From contig BCIO01000006.1 in NCBI GenBank assembly GCA_001599975.1, forward strand, positions 429,587-493,586: a stretch of 64,000 nt of DNA. The letters run 5' to 3'. The DNA is from Cystobasidiopsis lactophilus. Lineage: Eukaryota; Basidiomycota; Agaricostilbomycetes; Agaricostilbales; Chionosphaeraceae. The position numbers were made by a program, and so were the translations under genes. Of this stretch, positions 44,868 to 57,400 are shown one piece after another. Position 1 is the stretch's first letter; the number at the start of each line of letters is the position of its first letter. The notes beneath the pieces were generated by a model. It saw nothing but the letters and a program-made list of their open reading frames with translations, had not been told where the DNA came from and ran no database searches.

Positions 44868-46508
44868 TTACTTGTAGTATTCGCCCTTGAAACCAGGGAT
44901 GATCGTTGCGCCTTCCTTCTGCTTGTGGGTGCCGGAGCTCTGTTGCCACTTTTGCTTCTTGTAGGTGAACTGCAGGCCAAGTTCAAAACTTGTTCCATAT
45001 ACGGGAGGAGTTTGGCTTACGTCCAACATCGTGGGCACGGGGTTCCCGCTGGCCTCGATTTGGTTCTGAACGAACCCTTCGCGTTGGAGAACCGGAGAGT
45101 CCTGAATAGTGCTGAGAACCAGATCGTTTCTGGGACGGGCAAACTAGATCTTGGTGTCAGCAAAGCGAGTCCGTCGAAGAAGAGGTAGCTTACATAGAGC
45201 AGGCCAAGGCGGTGAAGGTGGCGCTGATCCTTGGGCGGAAGAGAGACACGATGGATCGTGCTCTTGATGTAGCCGCCCGTGAGCAAGCTGAACGCGTCAC
45301 AGGTGCTGCATGCGTGGCTTCAGACGAACTCCTCGGTGCTCCAAAGGATCAGTGCACTCACTTGACGGTCAGCGTAGCATCGACGGGCTTGGCCCATTTC
45401 CACTCTCCGGTAACGTTGTCCTTGATCTGAACACAAAGAAAGTTAGAAACATAGCAAGCTAGATCTGGCTGGCCCAAGAGCGCCTCACCTGGAGAGCGGC
45501 AACAGGCTGGCGGAAGAGCAACGTGATCGTGCCAAGATCAGTGTGTCCCTGGGCGTAGAGGCCCTCAGGAACCTCCTTGGCTTCCTGGTCGTTGTAGGGA
45601 GAGTAGCGCATGTAGCGGAGGTGGTCCTCGGACTTGTCCTCATAGCGGTGCCGGGAGGTGAAGTAGTCCTCGGGGAGCTCCAAGGCCCTGGCGAAGAGGA
45701 CAAACAAGGGATCAAGGACCTTGCTATGCAGACTGTCCCTCCATAATGTCAGACTGCGCTCCTTTGAATTGGGAAGGCCATGAACTCACTCTTCGGCGAA
45801 GGCTTGGATCTCGCCAATGTTGTCTTTGATCAACTTGGGCTGAGCCCACTCGTAGTCGGGGTGGTTAGACTTGGGCAGGTTGTAGACCTCGACCCTGTAG
45901 ATGATGAAGCATTCAGGAGATGCTCGCGACCCTCGCGCAAAGCCAACGTACTTGTCCTTCAAGCCAGTCTTTTCATTGATGACACGGAGGCCAGCTGGAC
46001 GGTAGCCGTTGTATTGGCCATTCTCAAGGTCGGGCTTGTGCTTGAGCTTCTCCTCCAGTGGAAGATCGTAAAAGGCCTGGCCAAGCTCGAACTGCCTGTC
46101 GACCCTCTCTTGGGCAATCTGCAAAGATTTGCCACAATAATGAGCCTGTTGCCGATCACGCTGCCGAGAGCACGTGCAAGTCGGCAAGGAAACACAAAAC
46201 TCACGTCGAACCCTTTGACATAGAGGAATCCCTTGGTGCGGACCTGATCACCATGACAAGCAGGCATTAGACAAGATGCGAACGACGCGAGCAAACCCAC
46301 CGAGTTGATCAAGATTTCGGCCTGCTCTGCTCTGCCTTCTTCGGTTCCCAGCCTTCACCGATTGCTCAGCCTTCGCGCCTGGATTGCCGTCCTGATTCGT
46401 TTGAGCTCACTTGGAAAGGTCCACAGTGGGAAGCTCGGCCCAGTCGAGCGGCTCCTTGGTGAGCGGGACGTCTTGGTAGCGGGTCGCTGCTTTTTGGATG
46501 GCTGGCAT
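44868..46508 (-). CDS. 2-oxoglutarate/Fe(II)-dependent dioxygenase (IPNS-like)
   Basis: Start at the ATG at 46508 (MPAIQKAATRYQDVPLT), stop at 44868 after KGEYYK. N-terminal DIOX_N segment: LPTVDLSK, GFLYVKGFD, LPLEEKLKHKPDLENGQYNG and YRPAGLRV. Core: the iron motif HTDLGTITLLFRQPVAALQ (His-x-Asp) and the distal His in IKSTIHRV, followed by an Arg for 2-oxoglutarate. Then DSPVLQREGFVQNQIEASGN and a basic C-terminus. This is the isopenicillin-N-synthase/flavonol-synthase-type superfamily, with many oxidative functions, so the substrate is unknown. It is divergent from a Dal5-type permease at 46891, which may import or export a linked compound. Confidence 0.87.
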
Positions 46509-46890
46509 CTTGCTTCTGCGGCTGTTGCGAGAGAAGACAAAGAGTTTAAGAGAGCTCCTTTGCGTGCTCCTTTTGGCGCTGACTACTAAGGTGGCCACGA
46601 GTCATGCCCGGGTCAATGCTATTGAGCAAGGAAATTAGGCCATTGCACCATCCTGGTGGGGATTCGCCATATCTGCCCCTGCCGTCGTGCCCGCGAGCGG
46701 GCTAACTACTCAGCAAGAATAAAGTAATGGCGCCTTCTTCTGTTCGGAGCTCGCTATCTTATTGCCACGCCCGCTACGATTCTTCCGGCTACTAAAAACA
46801 ACCTGCTTGGCTTCTACTACTACTTGCTGCTTCATCCCTCTTGTCCCTGTACCCACATCCTGACCGCTCAAGCCTTCGGAAGTTCGCACA
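46509..46890. promoter_or_regulatory. Shared divergent promoter, dioxygenase and MFS permease
   Basis: 382 bp between divergent starts. No confirmed factor site. A short pyrimidine-rich run precedes the permease ATG. Confidence 0.4.
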
Positions 46891-49005
46891 ATGCTCAAGA
46901 ACGCCCGCCTTCGTTACCCTGTTGTCGATGTTCTAGTGGATGTGTTCGACTGGTAAGAGTCAACTGCTTTTTTCCTTGACGAGCTCTCTCAAAGAACCCC
47001 TCAGGTATCCCTCGCATTACTCCCCTGCCGAACGAAAGCTACTCCGAAAGCTAGACTTCTCCATTCTGTGCTTCACCTCCCTGAGCTGTGAGTGTTCTAT
47101 CGCTTGCACTTCGCTGGGCGTATGATGCCCACGCAGAGTCCCAGTCTTTTGTAAATACCTCGACCAGTCCAACTTGACCAATGCATACGTAAGTGGAGAA
47201 TGGATCAACCCACACTTCGTGTCAAGTTGACTGTTGTCCAGGTCGGTGGAGAGCACATCAAACCACACTCCCTGTCAGACTGACTGTTCTACAGGTCTCC
47301 GGCATGAAAGAAGCGCTGGGCCTGTACGGCAACGAGTTGAATTACTTGAATAGTTTTTATTATGGAGCCTGTGCGGACCCCTTTCCACAACTTTGCTTTC
47401 TGCCTATTGACTGATTTGCCTTCTTGTTACAAGACATTCTCGGCCAATGGCCATTAGTGATGCTTTTATCAAGAAAAAATTTTGCGCCATACTTGCTGCC
47501 AGCTCTCGAGATCGTCTGGTCGGTCCTGACGTTTTGCGAAAGCTCCGTCACCAACGTCAAGCAGCTCTATGCCTTGCGTGCCTTGATAGGCTTCTTCGAA
47601 GCCCCGAGTGTAGGGCGGCTTGCATCTTGGGTCAAAGACGGGCTAATTTCTTGGCGCAGTTCGCTGGCACGCATTTCGTCTTGGGCAGCTGGTACAGGAA
47701 GGAAGAGCTGTTCAAGAGGGCAGGCGTTTGGTTTATGGGCAACAGCCTGGGATCCATGTTCTCGGGGTACCTGCAGGCAGCGGCCTACAAGAATCTGGAC
47801 GGCGTGGCTGGCCGAGCCGGTTGGCAGTGGCTGTGAGAACGGATTCCCTTCCTGATGAGGCTGTTCTTGACGCATAAAGCTTTAAAAGATTTCTGATCGA
47901 CGGCGTCATCACTCTGGTAAGTTGAGCTTTGAGATGTTCCCTTCGTAAGTCAAGCTCATCGCGCTCGTCACAGCCAATTGCCTTTGTTGGCTTCCTCCTA
48001 TTCCCTGGCCTTCCCAGCTCTCGCAAGCCCTGGTATCTGTCCAAGGAAGAGCACACACTGGCCACGACCAGAATGCCACCGAGCCACAAGCAGGCTAGCC
48101 CCCTTAACCTGGATGTTGTTCGGCGCGCCCTGAAGAACCCACTGTTCGGCTTATCCATCATCCTTTACATCTTTCTCATTCAAATGAGCTACTGGGCCTC
48201 CTACATGACCCTGTGGCTGAAGGCCACCAAGCACTATTCTGTCGTCCAGGTCAGCTTTATTGGCTGCCAATTTTAGCTCATGCTCACTGCATCTGCCAGA
48301 TTAACGTGTACCCAACTTTTCTCAATCTGCTCTCCGCTTTTTCCTCCTGGTTCTTCACAACCATCGCGCAGTCCGTCTCTATCCCAATCCTGTACACCTT
48401 CATCTGCACGCTATCGCTGTTCGGTGCCATCGTTCTCACCATCTGGAACGTCCCCACTGCCCTCACTTTCGTGGCGTTCTACATTGGCGGCGGCCTCGGC
48501 ATTGGTGCTGTCTCGCCCATCCTCTACAGCTACGTGAACGTGATCTTCCGAAACGACCCCGAAGTTCGCGCTCTGACGGTGTCCAGTATGATGGTGTGTA
48601 ACATTGTCCTCAACGAGAACAGGTGCTGATAGCACTTCCAGACATTTGGATACACTAGCCTAGTTGTGATGTGAGTTTGCATACCGTGGTATGCCAGAGC
48701 CGCGCTGAGCCCACACTCACACATTCTGCAGCCCCATTTTCACCTTCCCTACCAAAGAGGCGCCGTCATTTCCCAAGGGCTACCCAACAAGTCTTGCCTT
48801 CACCGTCGCCCTCTGGGCGCTCTTTATGGTGACGATCCACATCGGTCGGCGACAATACGATTCGTATAACGAGGTGGGCAGCGCTACTTCGACAGTCGTC
48901 GAGAGCGAATCCCCGGTTCAGAAGGGCAAAGACAAATTCGATGAGGAAAGCGACAGCGCTGTATTGCCACCGCCTCTGGTGTTCGCTCCGGCGGCGCAGC
49001 CATAA
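46891..49005 (+). CDS. Dal5/Tna1-type MFS anion or vitamin permease
   Basis: Start at the ATG at 46891 ([20 protein letters not shown]), stop at 49003-49005. Joined exons read [94 protein letters not shown] and WQWLFLIDG, the standard N-terminal half of the allantoate permease (ACS-like) family. The second half has [38 protein letters not shown] and a charged C-terminal tail. Twelve membrane spans are expected. Yeast members carry allantoate (Dal5), nicotinate (Tna1), pantothenate (Fen2) or biotin (Vht1). Intron 3 is a tandem duplicate of two full introns (separate entry). Confidence 0.88.
47189..47294 (+). repeat. Tandem duplicated intron inside the MFS gene
   Basis: Two adjacent 53-nt units, 47189-47241 and 47242-47294, each starting with GT and ending with CAG. 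By manual alignment 39 of 53 positions agree (about 74%). The upstream exon ends in NLTNAY and the downstream exon begins VSGMKEA, and the family reading is unbroken only if both units are removed. Unit 2 alone as an exon would shift the frame (53 nt). Confidence 0.85.
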
Positions 49006-49244
49006 AGTCCACGGGCCACGAAAAGCGTGAATTGGGTATACTGAAATTACAAAGTGCACAAGCCAAAGGCTTCAATGATGCGAATCGCTGCTGTTTGACC
49101 TGAGTCGATTTTGGAGATGAAGCGGCAGAACAACGGGCATGGGCCGATTGAGTGACTGGTCCGACCTGGATGACTCGCTGGTGGCCCTTGCACGAGGTGC
49201 GACTGGTTGCAAAGGTGACAGGGATCAGCGGGAGGGCGAAGGGA

Positions 49245-50389
49245 TCAGCGGGTAGTCAAGAGACACCCACCGTTCTCGACATCCTTCCGCCACTGAAGGT
49301 CTCCATTTGCCACCCGCCGAGTTTTGACAGTGGGGGAAGCGGAGGAGATGGAAGTCTTGGACGACGAGTTTGTGATCATAGTGTTGGCAGAGGCTGAGCG
49401 CGACATCGAGCTGGACTCTGCGTCCGAGTCAATCACTGGTGGGAGCGGTTTAGGCGTCGCTTCTGCTGGCGCCAGTTCCTTGCGCTTGGAATGCTGCTTG
49501 GAGGCAATCTTGCGCTGCGCCCTTTCGCGCTTGCTGTTCTCAAAGTGCGCCGTCGCCGCTTCCTGCAGCATTCGCCCCACGTCGTGGCTAAAAGCGTATT
49601 CGGAGGGCCTAAGAGGGAATGTGTGAGTTTTGCATTGTCGATAGGATGAGTGTGTAGGCACGAACGTCCATCCTCCGTTGTTCTTTACGCTGAAGAGGGC
49701 GCCGCGCTCAATCTGGAGCCAGGGAAGCGCGATGAATCAGCAGCTGTCGGACTCGCAGGGTCACCTCTCACCAAAAGACGAATGCAAGCAGTTTTCCCCC
49801 ATGCACTTGCATAGTGCAGAGCTGTGTCGCCTTGAGTGTCTGCGAGGCTGCACAAATCGCCAGTCAGACTTCTCTCTATTTGCCCCAGCCGGGCGATCAC
49901 GTACTTGATACTGGCAGACGCGTCGAGCAAAAGCTGTATGAGGTCTTCATGCCCGAATTTGGCCGCCAGATGCAATGCCGTCGCGCCCATCGCGTTGGAG
50001 AAGTCCACGACATCTTGAGGGCAATAGGCCAGGTACAGCTCGGCGGTGGCACAGTCACCTCTCTCTGCCGCCTTGTGGAGGACCGTATTCTGGCTATACA
50101 CGACCAAAACCAAAGAGGGGGAGCAGAGTCAGAGACCAGTCACTTCTCGTCTTTCAGGCAACAGCAGCAGGCCTCACTTTGCGTCGCGAGCCGGACGCAC
50201 GGAGGGCTCGCTGTTTCCCAGTAGCCACTGCAGGATGTCAAGGTGACCAAGTTCAGCAGAGCGCAGGATGAAAGGCCGCAAGTCCAGAGGGGCGGGGTGG
50301 GCCAAGAGCGCCTTTTCGACCTTAATCGAGTTGCCGCTTTCAACACTGGCGAAAGTCTTGAGCTTTCTCGCCGCACAATAGGTCCTCAT
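49245..50389 (-). CDS. Ankyrin-repeat protein
   Basis: Start taken at the ATG at 50389 (MRTYCAARKLKTFASVESGN); an earlier in-frame Met at 50518 is possible. Ankyrin units: LRPFILRSAELGHLDILQWL, NTVLHKAAERGDCATAELYL, ATALHLAAKFGHEDLIQLLL and DTALHYASAWGKTACIRLLV, with TALH and GH/GD turn consensus. The C-terminal region is charged (AHFENSKRERAQRKIASKQH, then a Ser-rich stretch) and ends at 49245. Intron positions between repeats (around 49850 and 50120) are inferred from broken frames. Likely a protein-interaction adaptor. It shares a divergent promoter with the DUF4336 gene at 50675. Confidence 0.75.
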
Positions 50390-50674
50390 GGGCTTACGCT
50401 CTGTGAATCCGGCTCTCCATGCTGCATCACCGTTGACTTGGTCCAACTTGTTCGTCGCCTGGTCCAGGCGGAGATGAAATGCCCCGATTTGCCACCGACG
50501 CGCGTGACCCAAAATCATGACCTTCACTTTTCGAAGGTTGCTCGTAACGGCCTTCTCGGACGCCCAGCTCTTACCCAAGAAGCATCATACTATAGCGAAC
50601 CAGATCCGAGCCGCCTCGTGTCTCTTCGATTCACGCCATCCATCAATCGCCACACAATCGAGCTCAGAAGACCG

Positions 50675-51686
50675 ATGTCCCAGACCAGCATCTTTTCGCC
50701 CTTCCCGGGCATCATCACTTATGCCGTGCCCTTCATGCGCTTCAATGTGATCCCTTTTGGTACGCGCTCAACAGCGATCAAGCTCAAGGACGGCTCGGTG
50801 TTCTTGGCGGCCTCCTCGCCTCTGGACAAGGAGACTGAAGCGTCCCTCGAAAGCCTGGGCGAAGTCAAGTACAGTGCGCTCCACCAGACTTGAAAAAATT
50901 TCTCTCTAGACTCGGCTGACGCTGGGAGCAGTTTTCGCATTTGATGTCGAGCACCATCTCTCGCTCTCCCAATACGTCGCCAAGTATCCCAACGCGCGTT
51001 TGATCGGACCAGAGCCTTTGGTAGCTAAACGCAAGGACCTGAAGGTGCGAGTTTATTTGCATGCTCCTGGGCTCTTGCTGACTGCAGAACCCCCGGCAGT
51101 TCGATGGAGTGTTCGGTCGAGACGCTGAACCTCTCGGCCCAGAGCTGACTGCCAGCGGAGAGCTCAAAGCCGAATGGTTCAAAGGCCATGGCAACTCTGA
51201 GTAAGCCGTGTCATAGCCGCTCAGCATCCCAATATATTGAGCCGCTTCTAGCATTGCTTTGTTCCACCCCGAAAGCAAGAGTCTGATTCAAGCCGATCTG
51301 CTCTTCAATCTTCCTGCAAAAGAATCCGTATGTCATTTCAATCACAGGTAAGGGTCAATCAATTGACCGCTGCTCGAATGTTTTCAGTTCTCCAAATCGT
51401 CGGGCTCGGCCAATGGATACTTCCCTATCTCGCTGCTGGTGAAGAGGTGGCACGCTTGGCACCCTGGACACAAGGGTCTCCTGAACCAGGTCGCCAAAGA
51501 CCGACAGCAGTTCGCTGAGAGCGCGAAGATTGTCGAAGCTTGGGATTTTGAACGGGTCATGTGAGGTCTACTTCACCTGGTCTTGACTGTGAATGAGCTC
51601 ATAGGTCGTGCAGCCCGTGCCACGGAGACATCATTGAAGGCAAGGGCAAGGATGCTTGGCAGACAGCCTACCAGGAGTTTCTCTGA
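50675..51686 (+). CDS. DUF4336 metallo-hydrolase-like protein
   Basis: Exon 1 is 50675-50873 (MSQTSIFSPFPGIITYAVPF, RFNVIPFGTRSTAIKLKDGS); exon 2 starts at 50932 (FAFDVEHHLSLSQYVAKYPN). Later exons read RQFDGVFGRDAEPLGPEL, ALFHPESKSLIQADLLFNLP and the final VIPCHGDIIEGKGKDAWQ, ending QEFL at 51686. This pattern, including the HH pair and the PCHGDII motif, is that of the fungal/bacterial DUF4336 family, whose fold resembles metallo-beta-lactamases. Function unknown; the conserved His/Asp may bind metal. All exons are joined by GT-AG introns of normal length. Confidence 0.85.
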
Positions 51687-51773
51687 GGGCTGTTTTTGGC
51701 TCGCGAGTTGTAAAACAATGTGTAATTGTGATTGCAAAAGGTGCCTCGATAGCAAGCCCTACTGGTCGATAGC

Positions 51774-53871
51774 TTAAATCCATCGCTTGAGGAGACTGAT
51801 CTTCTTGGACTTCTTCTTGACATCAGCAACGACGGCATGCGAGGTGCGGTGGAGAGTGCCGGGGATGGTGTCGATCAAGGGGCGGCCTCGGGCTTGAATC
51901 TCGCCAGCAGTCTGGTCAGATTCGATGTCGAGATCGGCGTCAGCATCACCAGCCGACCTGCGCTTGCCGCCGAAAGATCGTCGCTCGACCGACGAGGGCG
52001 CAGGAGTAGTTCGGGGTGAAGAAGACGGGGCGTCCGCTGCCGAAGCGGTGTTAGAAGCGGCCGGCATAGCAGCAACAACAGAAACCTCGAATGCCGCTGG
52101 AGTGACATGGAAGGCAGAGGCCGAAGACGTGGATGGGGTCCACATGCCGTCATCACTGGAGATCCAGGTCGATCCAGCTGACGATGCTGCTGATGCCGGG
52201 CGTTCGTCGTTGTGCATAGCTGCAGGTGTAGGCAGAGGGAGAGATGGAGTGGCGCTGTGGTGCCTGCTGCCTTTGCCAGCAAAGCTGTGGCTGGCGCTCT
52301 CGGATGGCTCCACACCGGCCATAGTGGATGATGGCATCGCGTCGGCTTGGATGGCGGAGGCGGCAGCAGACGACGACGAAACAGAGCTGTAGTCGGAGTA
52401 AGAGGCCGACCAAGCGGAAGAGTGTGCCTCTTTAGCGACGTGGTGAATCGGCAGAGGGACTGAGCTGACTCCGCTAGCGACAGCATTGGCAGGCGCAAGG
52501 GACACCGGATTCACGGGAGCGGCACCCGCAACGATAGATATCGGGCCGGGAAGGTCAGGGACAGCCCGGACTCCGCCAGTGGGAAGAGGGGTGGCAGGTG
52601 CGCCGCTGACGGCTTGCCCGACGACGGCCACAGGATTGATAGGCAGAGCATCCGTCGGCAGAGAGTTGGGCACGGCAGCTGGATCGACTGGTGCGGCGGA
52701 GACAACGGGCCCGGCAGCAGCAATCGGATTGACGGGAGCTGTGACTGGAAGTTTGCCGGTGACAGTAGAAGGGTCTGCTGGGAGAAGGCGATGGACGGCC
52801 TCTGTAGATTGAAGCTTGTTAGATCCTACAAACGCCCACAGGTTATGGAATAGAACGTACCATTTGTGACTTGCGTCATGGCGTTGAGCTGGCCCAGGAG
52901 TCCAGCAACCGCAGCGGCAGGATAATAGACCTCGCCGTCCTCTGCCGGTTGAGACGGTGTGAGATGATATTTTCGGAGAAATGGAGATCACTCACGGCCC
53001 AAGATCGGATTCACGTCGACAGGCAAGGCGCCAACCGGCGCAGAGCCGACTGCGCCGCGAGCAGCGCCGGCAATTTGTCCAAGGCCTCCAGCTGCTGTGC
53101 TCGGAATAATGCCAGCAGGAGAGTTGGCGATGACCTGGCCCAGCGGAAGGTTCGAGGCGATCTGGCCGATGGGGCTATTGGAGATGGTTTGGCCAACGGG
53201 GGAGCTGCCGACCAAAGCGGGAGACTGGCCGGCAGGGCCCACGAGCTCGTTGACCTGATCCATGTCGGGGTACTGGATGCCGCGCTTTGAGCCTTTCTTT
53301 GCGGCTTTGCCGTCAAAGATGGGGCCGAGATCGAGCCCGTCGCCGACAGCTGCGTCTCGAAATTAAGCAAGTCGACATCGTGATCGCGATGGCAACTTAC
53401 TCTTGACAAGGGGACCCACAGGCGCCGGAAGGCCCACCAAAGCGGAGCCCAATCCGGTAACCACATCACCGACGACAGGCAAGCCAGCGACAGTTTTGGC
53501 GGTGCTGGTCAACAGAGGGCCTGCGATGGGGCCGACAACGGGAATGCCGTCGATCAGACTGCCATCGCGAATTTGGAGGGTCGAATCGAGAAGTTGTCCG
53601 GTCCCAACTGAAATGCCGACGCCACCTTCGACCGAGTGAGATGAATGGGCACTGGCGTGGGCATCTGGCGACGGCACGAAAGTATCAGCTTGTTCCGTTT
53701 GAGAGGTCCTGCGAGAGGAAAGTATTCACGATTGTGGCGAGGACGCTTTGCACCGCGATGAGAGACTTCTGCTTTGACGGAGTGGCGGCCCTCGCGATGA
53801 ATTTGCGCCAGGGGCACGGCGTTGGTGGCCAAGAACAGCGAGGTGAGAACAAAGGTGACAGTGAGTTTCAT
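51774..53871 (-). CDS. Secreted Ala/Pro/Ser/Val-rich repeat protein
   Basis: Starts at the ATG at 53871 with a signal peptide (KLTVTFVLTSLFLATNA) and stops at 51774 after KKISLLKRWI. Exon readings: SKVEGGVGISVGTGQLLDST-like region, IPVVGPIAGPLLTSTAK, GLPVVGDVVTGLGSALVGLP, a block of degenerate decapeptides (SSPVGQTISN, NSPIGQIASN, NLPLGQVIAN), and a second Pro/Val block (PVTAPVNPIAAAGPVV, PINPVAVVGQAVSGAP). A Ser/His/Ala tail ends in a basic KKKSKK run. Only ~4 exons, with introns at 52806-52863 and 52925-52994. Composition suits a cell-wall or extracellular structural protein; no catalytic domain is seen. Confidence 0.75.
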
Positions 53872-54420
53872 GACGTGGTAAAAAGATGGGTTGAAAAGTG
53901 AGGCAAAAGCAATCGCAGAATATCGCAGATAGTCGCGGGCAAGGAAACGTCAAAGACCGGCTTTGACTTGGGGACCTTCAAGGTAGTGATGAAGCAGGAA
54001 GTAAAGTGACGCGGTGAGAGACGTCAAGTAGAAGTGGCGATGAGGGAACAAGAGCAGAGAATGTGCATTTTGTCGAGGTCTCCAGCCCACCGAGCCGGGC
54101 CTGAATAGAATTCTCGTTTGGACTGCCTGCGCTCGCAGTTGAGCGCCCGCACAAGCTGAAGCAGCAGGAACAAAGCGGCACGCCAGTCTCCAGCCCAAAA
54201 GAGATGGCGGCGTCACGGATTATGCCGATTTCGAGAGGCGCGGAGTCGGACTCGAGGAAGGGAGTCAGGAGAGAGGAGCCTTCGGGAGCCAACTCGGGAC
54301 AGGTGCAGTTCTGTTCTTGATCGAGTCACCGGAACCCGTGCTCTCCACGCCACCCTGTGCAAAAGCTGTGCTCAAGCTGGAAGGAACAATTTTTGCGTTG
54401 GTTGGCCCAAGACGAGCAGC
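53872..54420. promoter_or_regulatory. Divergent promoter region, secreted protein and ABC transporter
   Basis: 549 bp between divergent starts; no clear elements noted. Confidence 0.35.
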
Positions 54421-57400
54421 ATGGCGACTGTAGCCGGGCTTCAGTTCCAGCTGCAGGTGCTCTTAGCTGCATGGACAGTCGCAGTCTTGGGCACGGACGC
54501 TGTGGCTGCCTTTCCATGGCCGTCTGAGTGGAAGCGATTGTTCTGGCTCGCCACGAAACCTCTGCGGCCTTCCATCTCTGCTGAAGACTTTCTTTCGGCA
54601 GAGCAGCTCGCTCCAGACAAGCGCAAGAAGCTGCCCAAGTGGATATTCGTGGCCCTGCTGGGTCTCGCTGCTGTCGAGACGGCATCATGGCTGGCGGTGT
54701 TCGTACTGGACGCTTTCGGAAGCACACCCGATTTGCTTAAAGGCCTGGCTCTGGCTTCCTGGATCTTGATTGGCTTGGTTCGGCTCCCTATGACCGCCAA
54801 AGCTACACCGAACTACGCCCTGCTGGCCTTGGCCATGATCCAGCTTTTTGCCGACGTCGCCACCGGGTTCTCCATCGAGCTTGATTCCCTCGGAGAGGGG
54901 TTGCCTTTTGTTCTTGGCGCGCTTTTGCTTCGTTCCGTCTGCAGCGTTGTGATAATCGCCATAGCCTGCGGCCAGCCGATGGAAGATCTCATCGTAGGGC
55001 CTGACATCGCCGAGCCCAGGGAGGTGAGTGCCTGCTCGCACCCATTAGTAATCCAGAATCTTACAGTGGAAGTGAGGAAGGCTTTCTGCTCCGAAAAGTA
55101 TACAAGTCCTCTTGACTCGACGACTTTGTGGTCCACCATTTCTTTGGCGTGGATCCGCCCGCTGCTCGACCTCGGCTACAAGCGCACTTTGACCCCCAAG
55201 GACGTCTGGCGCAGTTCTCCATACCTGGCGGCCAGCATAGTTCATCGCCGCTTCACATGGAACCCGAAACGCAGCCTCATTCTTGACCTGCTCCTTTGCA
55301 ACGGCATGGACGTGCTCTTTGATGGCGGCTTTCAAATCATTACATCCTGTCTGAAGTTTGCTCCCGGTGCGCCTTTCAGCTCAACATCGCTATCTAGAAG
55401 TCCTTCTCACGTGAACTATCCTGCAGCGCTCCTGGTCAAATCCATCTTAGAATGCATTGGCGACCCAGACTGGCAAGTGCGTCTTGGCGGGCTGGCCTAT
55501 GCTGCTCTCGCTCTTGTCATTGGTCTTGTCACGGCCGAGCTCGACGTCATCCACATTTTCCACGCCAATCGAGCCATCGTTCGGATGAAGACGCAAATTC
55601 TTTGCACCTTGCATTGGAAGGCTCTGAAGAGGAAGGACATGCAAGGAGCTGTGGATGCGGTGTCCAAGGTGCCGGCTTCAAAGGGCGACGAGGGCTCGGA
55701 GCAAGCGACCATTGGGAAAGTCATCTCTTTGATGTCGAGCGACGCCAGCCAAGTAAGAAATACCGAATTTGGTCCATCTAGATCATCTTGGGCTCATTTC
55801 TAAGCTAGGTTTCTAATGGAGTCACTTGGTATATGTTAGCACTCGAGATTCCAGTCCAATTTGCCGTCGCCATGTTCTTCCTCTGGCGGTGAGTCGGGTC
55901 GTGATTGGCAAATTTGCCTGGGGCTCATCAACTATGCAGGCTCATGGGCCCTGCATGCATCTTCGGATTGCTAGTCCTTGCAGTTACGGTGCCGCTCAAC
56001 CACTATCTCGTCAAACAAAACAAAACATGTAAGCCAGCTGCTGTTGATGATGCGCCCGAGCTCCAACATGCGACTTTGTAGATCGCAAGCAGTGGAAGTC
56101 GGCACGGGATGCCAGATTCACTGAGGTCAACACTTTGATCAGGTCTATCCGCTTCATCAAGAGCAACGACTGGCAGCAACGATGGGCTGATCGGGTGTTT
56201 GCTTTGCGCGATGCCGAGATGGTATTGCTGAACAAATCGCGCATCAACGGACTGGCAAGCATGTCCTTCATCCCCTCTAGGGTCGACTGACGTTCAAACA
56301 GGTTCTTGGAGCTATCTGGCAGCTTAGTCCGGGTCTTATCAGTGCGTCATCTCTCTAGCAAAAGAATACCTGGATGGTTTCCTTATGATTCAACCAGTTC
56401 TGAGCTCCTTCTCAGCATACACCAAGCTCTTTGGCCAAACCATCTCCATTCCTGTCGCCTTTACCGCCATCAGCCTGTTCTCCAGCCTTTCGGGCCCGCT
56501 CTCTTTCATTCCCAACATCCTCCTCGAGTTCCTGCAGACCGGTGTCTCAGCAAAACGCATTGAAGATTTCCTCAGAGAACCTGAAGTCGACGAGCGCGCT
56601 AGCACCATTAAGTCGGATCGCAAGCCGTCCTCCAAGCCTGAAGAGGTCTCTATAAATGGGACTTTCCGATGGTTCAGGCGAGAGTCCGATGCCGCCGCCA
56701 TCGCCAAAGCGGTCGCCGATGTCAACCCAGCCGATCTGGCCGACTTTCAGCTGTCGGTTCCGCAAAAGCTCACGTTCACACCGGGCATCACAATCGTCTC
56801 TGGTCCGACCGCTGCAGGAAAGTCGTCATTTCTGAGTGCTCTCTTGGGCGAGATGGAAGAAACCTCTGGCGAGGTCGTCCTCGACAAGTCGACAGGCAAT
56901 GTGGCCTTTGCTCCTCAACACCCTTGGATTGAAAACGGCACGATTCGAAACAACATACTTTTTGGTGAGCACTCATTTTACCGCTTTTCGAGACCTGCCC
57001 TCATGTGGGCTGCAGGTCTGCCCTTCGATGCCGTTCGATATACTGCAGTGGTCGCAGCGTGTGCTTTGGAGACCGACTTTGGCCTCTGGGAGGCGCGAGA
57101 TCAAACCATGGTCGGCGAACGTGGATTGGCATTGTCCGGCGGGCAGAAGGCCAGAATCGCACTCGCCAAGGTCGTCTACTCTTACAGCAAAGTGGTGTTG
57201 TTAGATGATGGTGCGCTATTTCGTTGCCTTCCTTTGATGTGGCGTCTGAGAATGTGGGTTTCAGTCCTTGCCGCCGTGGACACGCACACTGCAAAGGTTC
57301 TCGTCTACAGTTGTCTTACGCATGACATCATGCGCGGTCGCACAATCTTGCTGTGCACCCACCATCTCGACTTGTGCAAGCCGGTTGCGTCCCGGATCAT

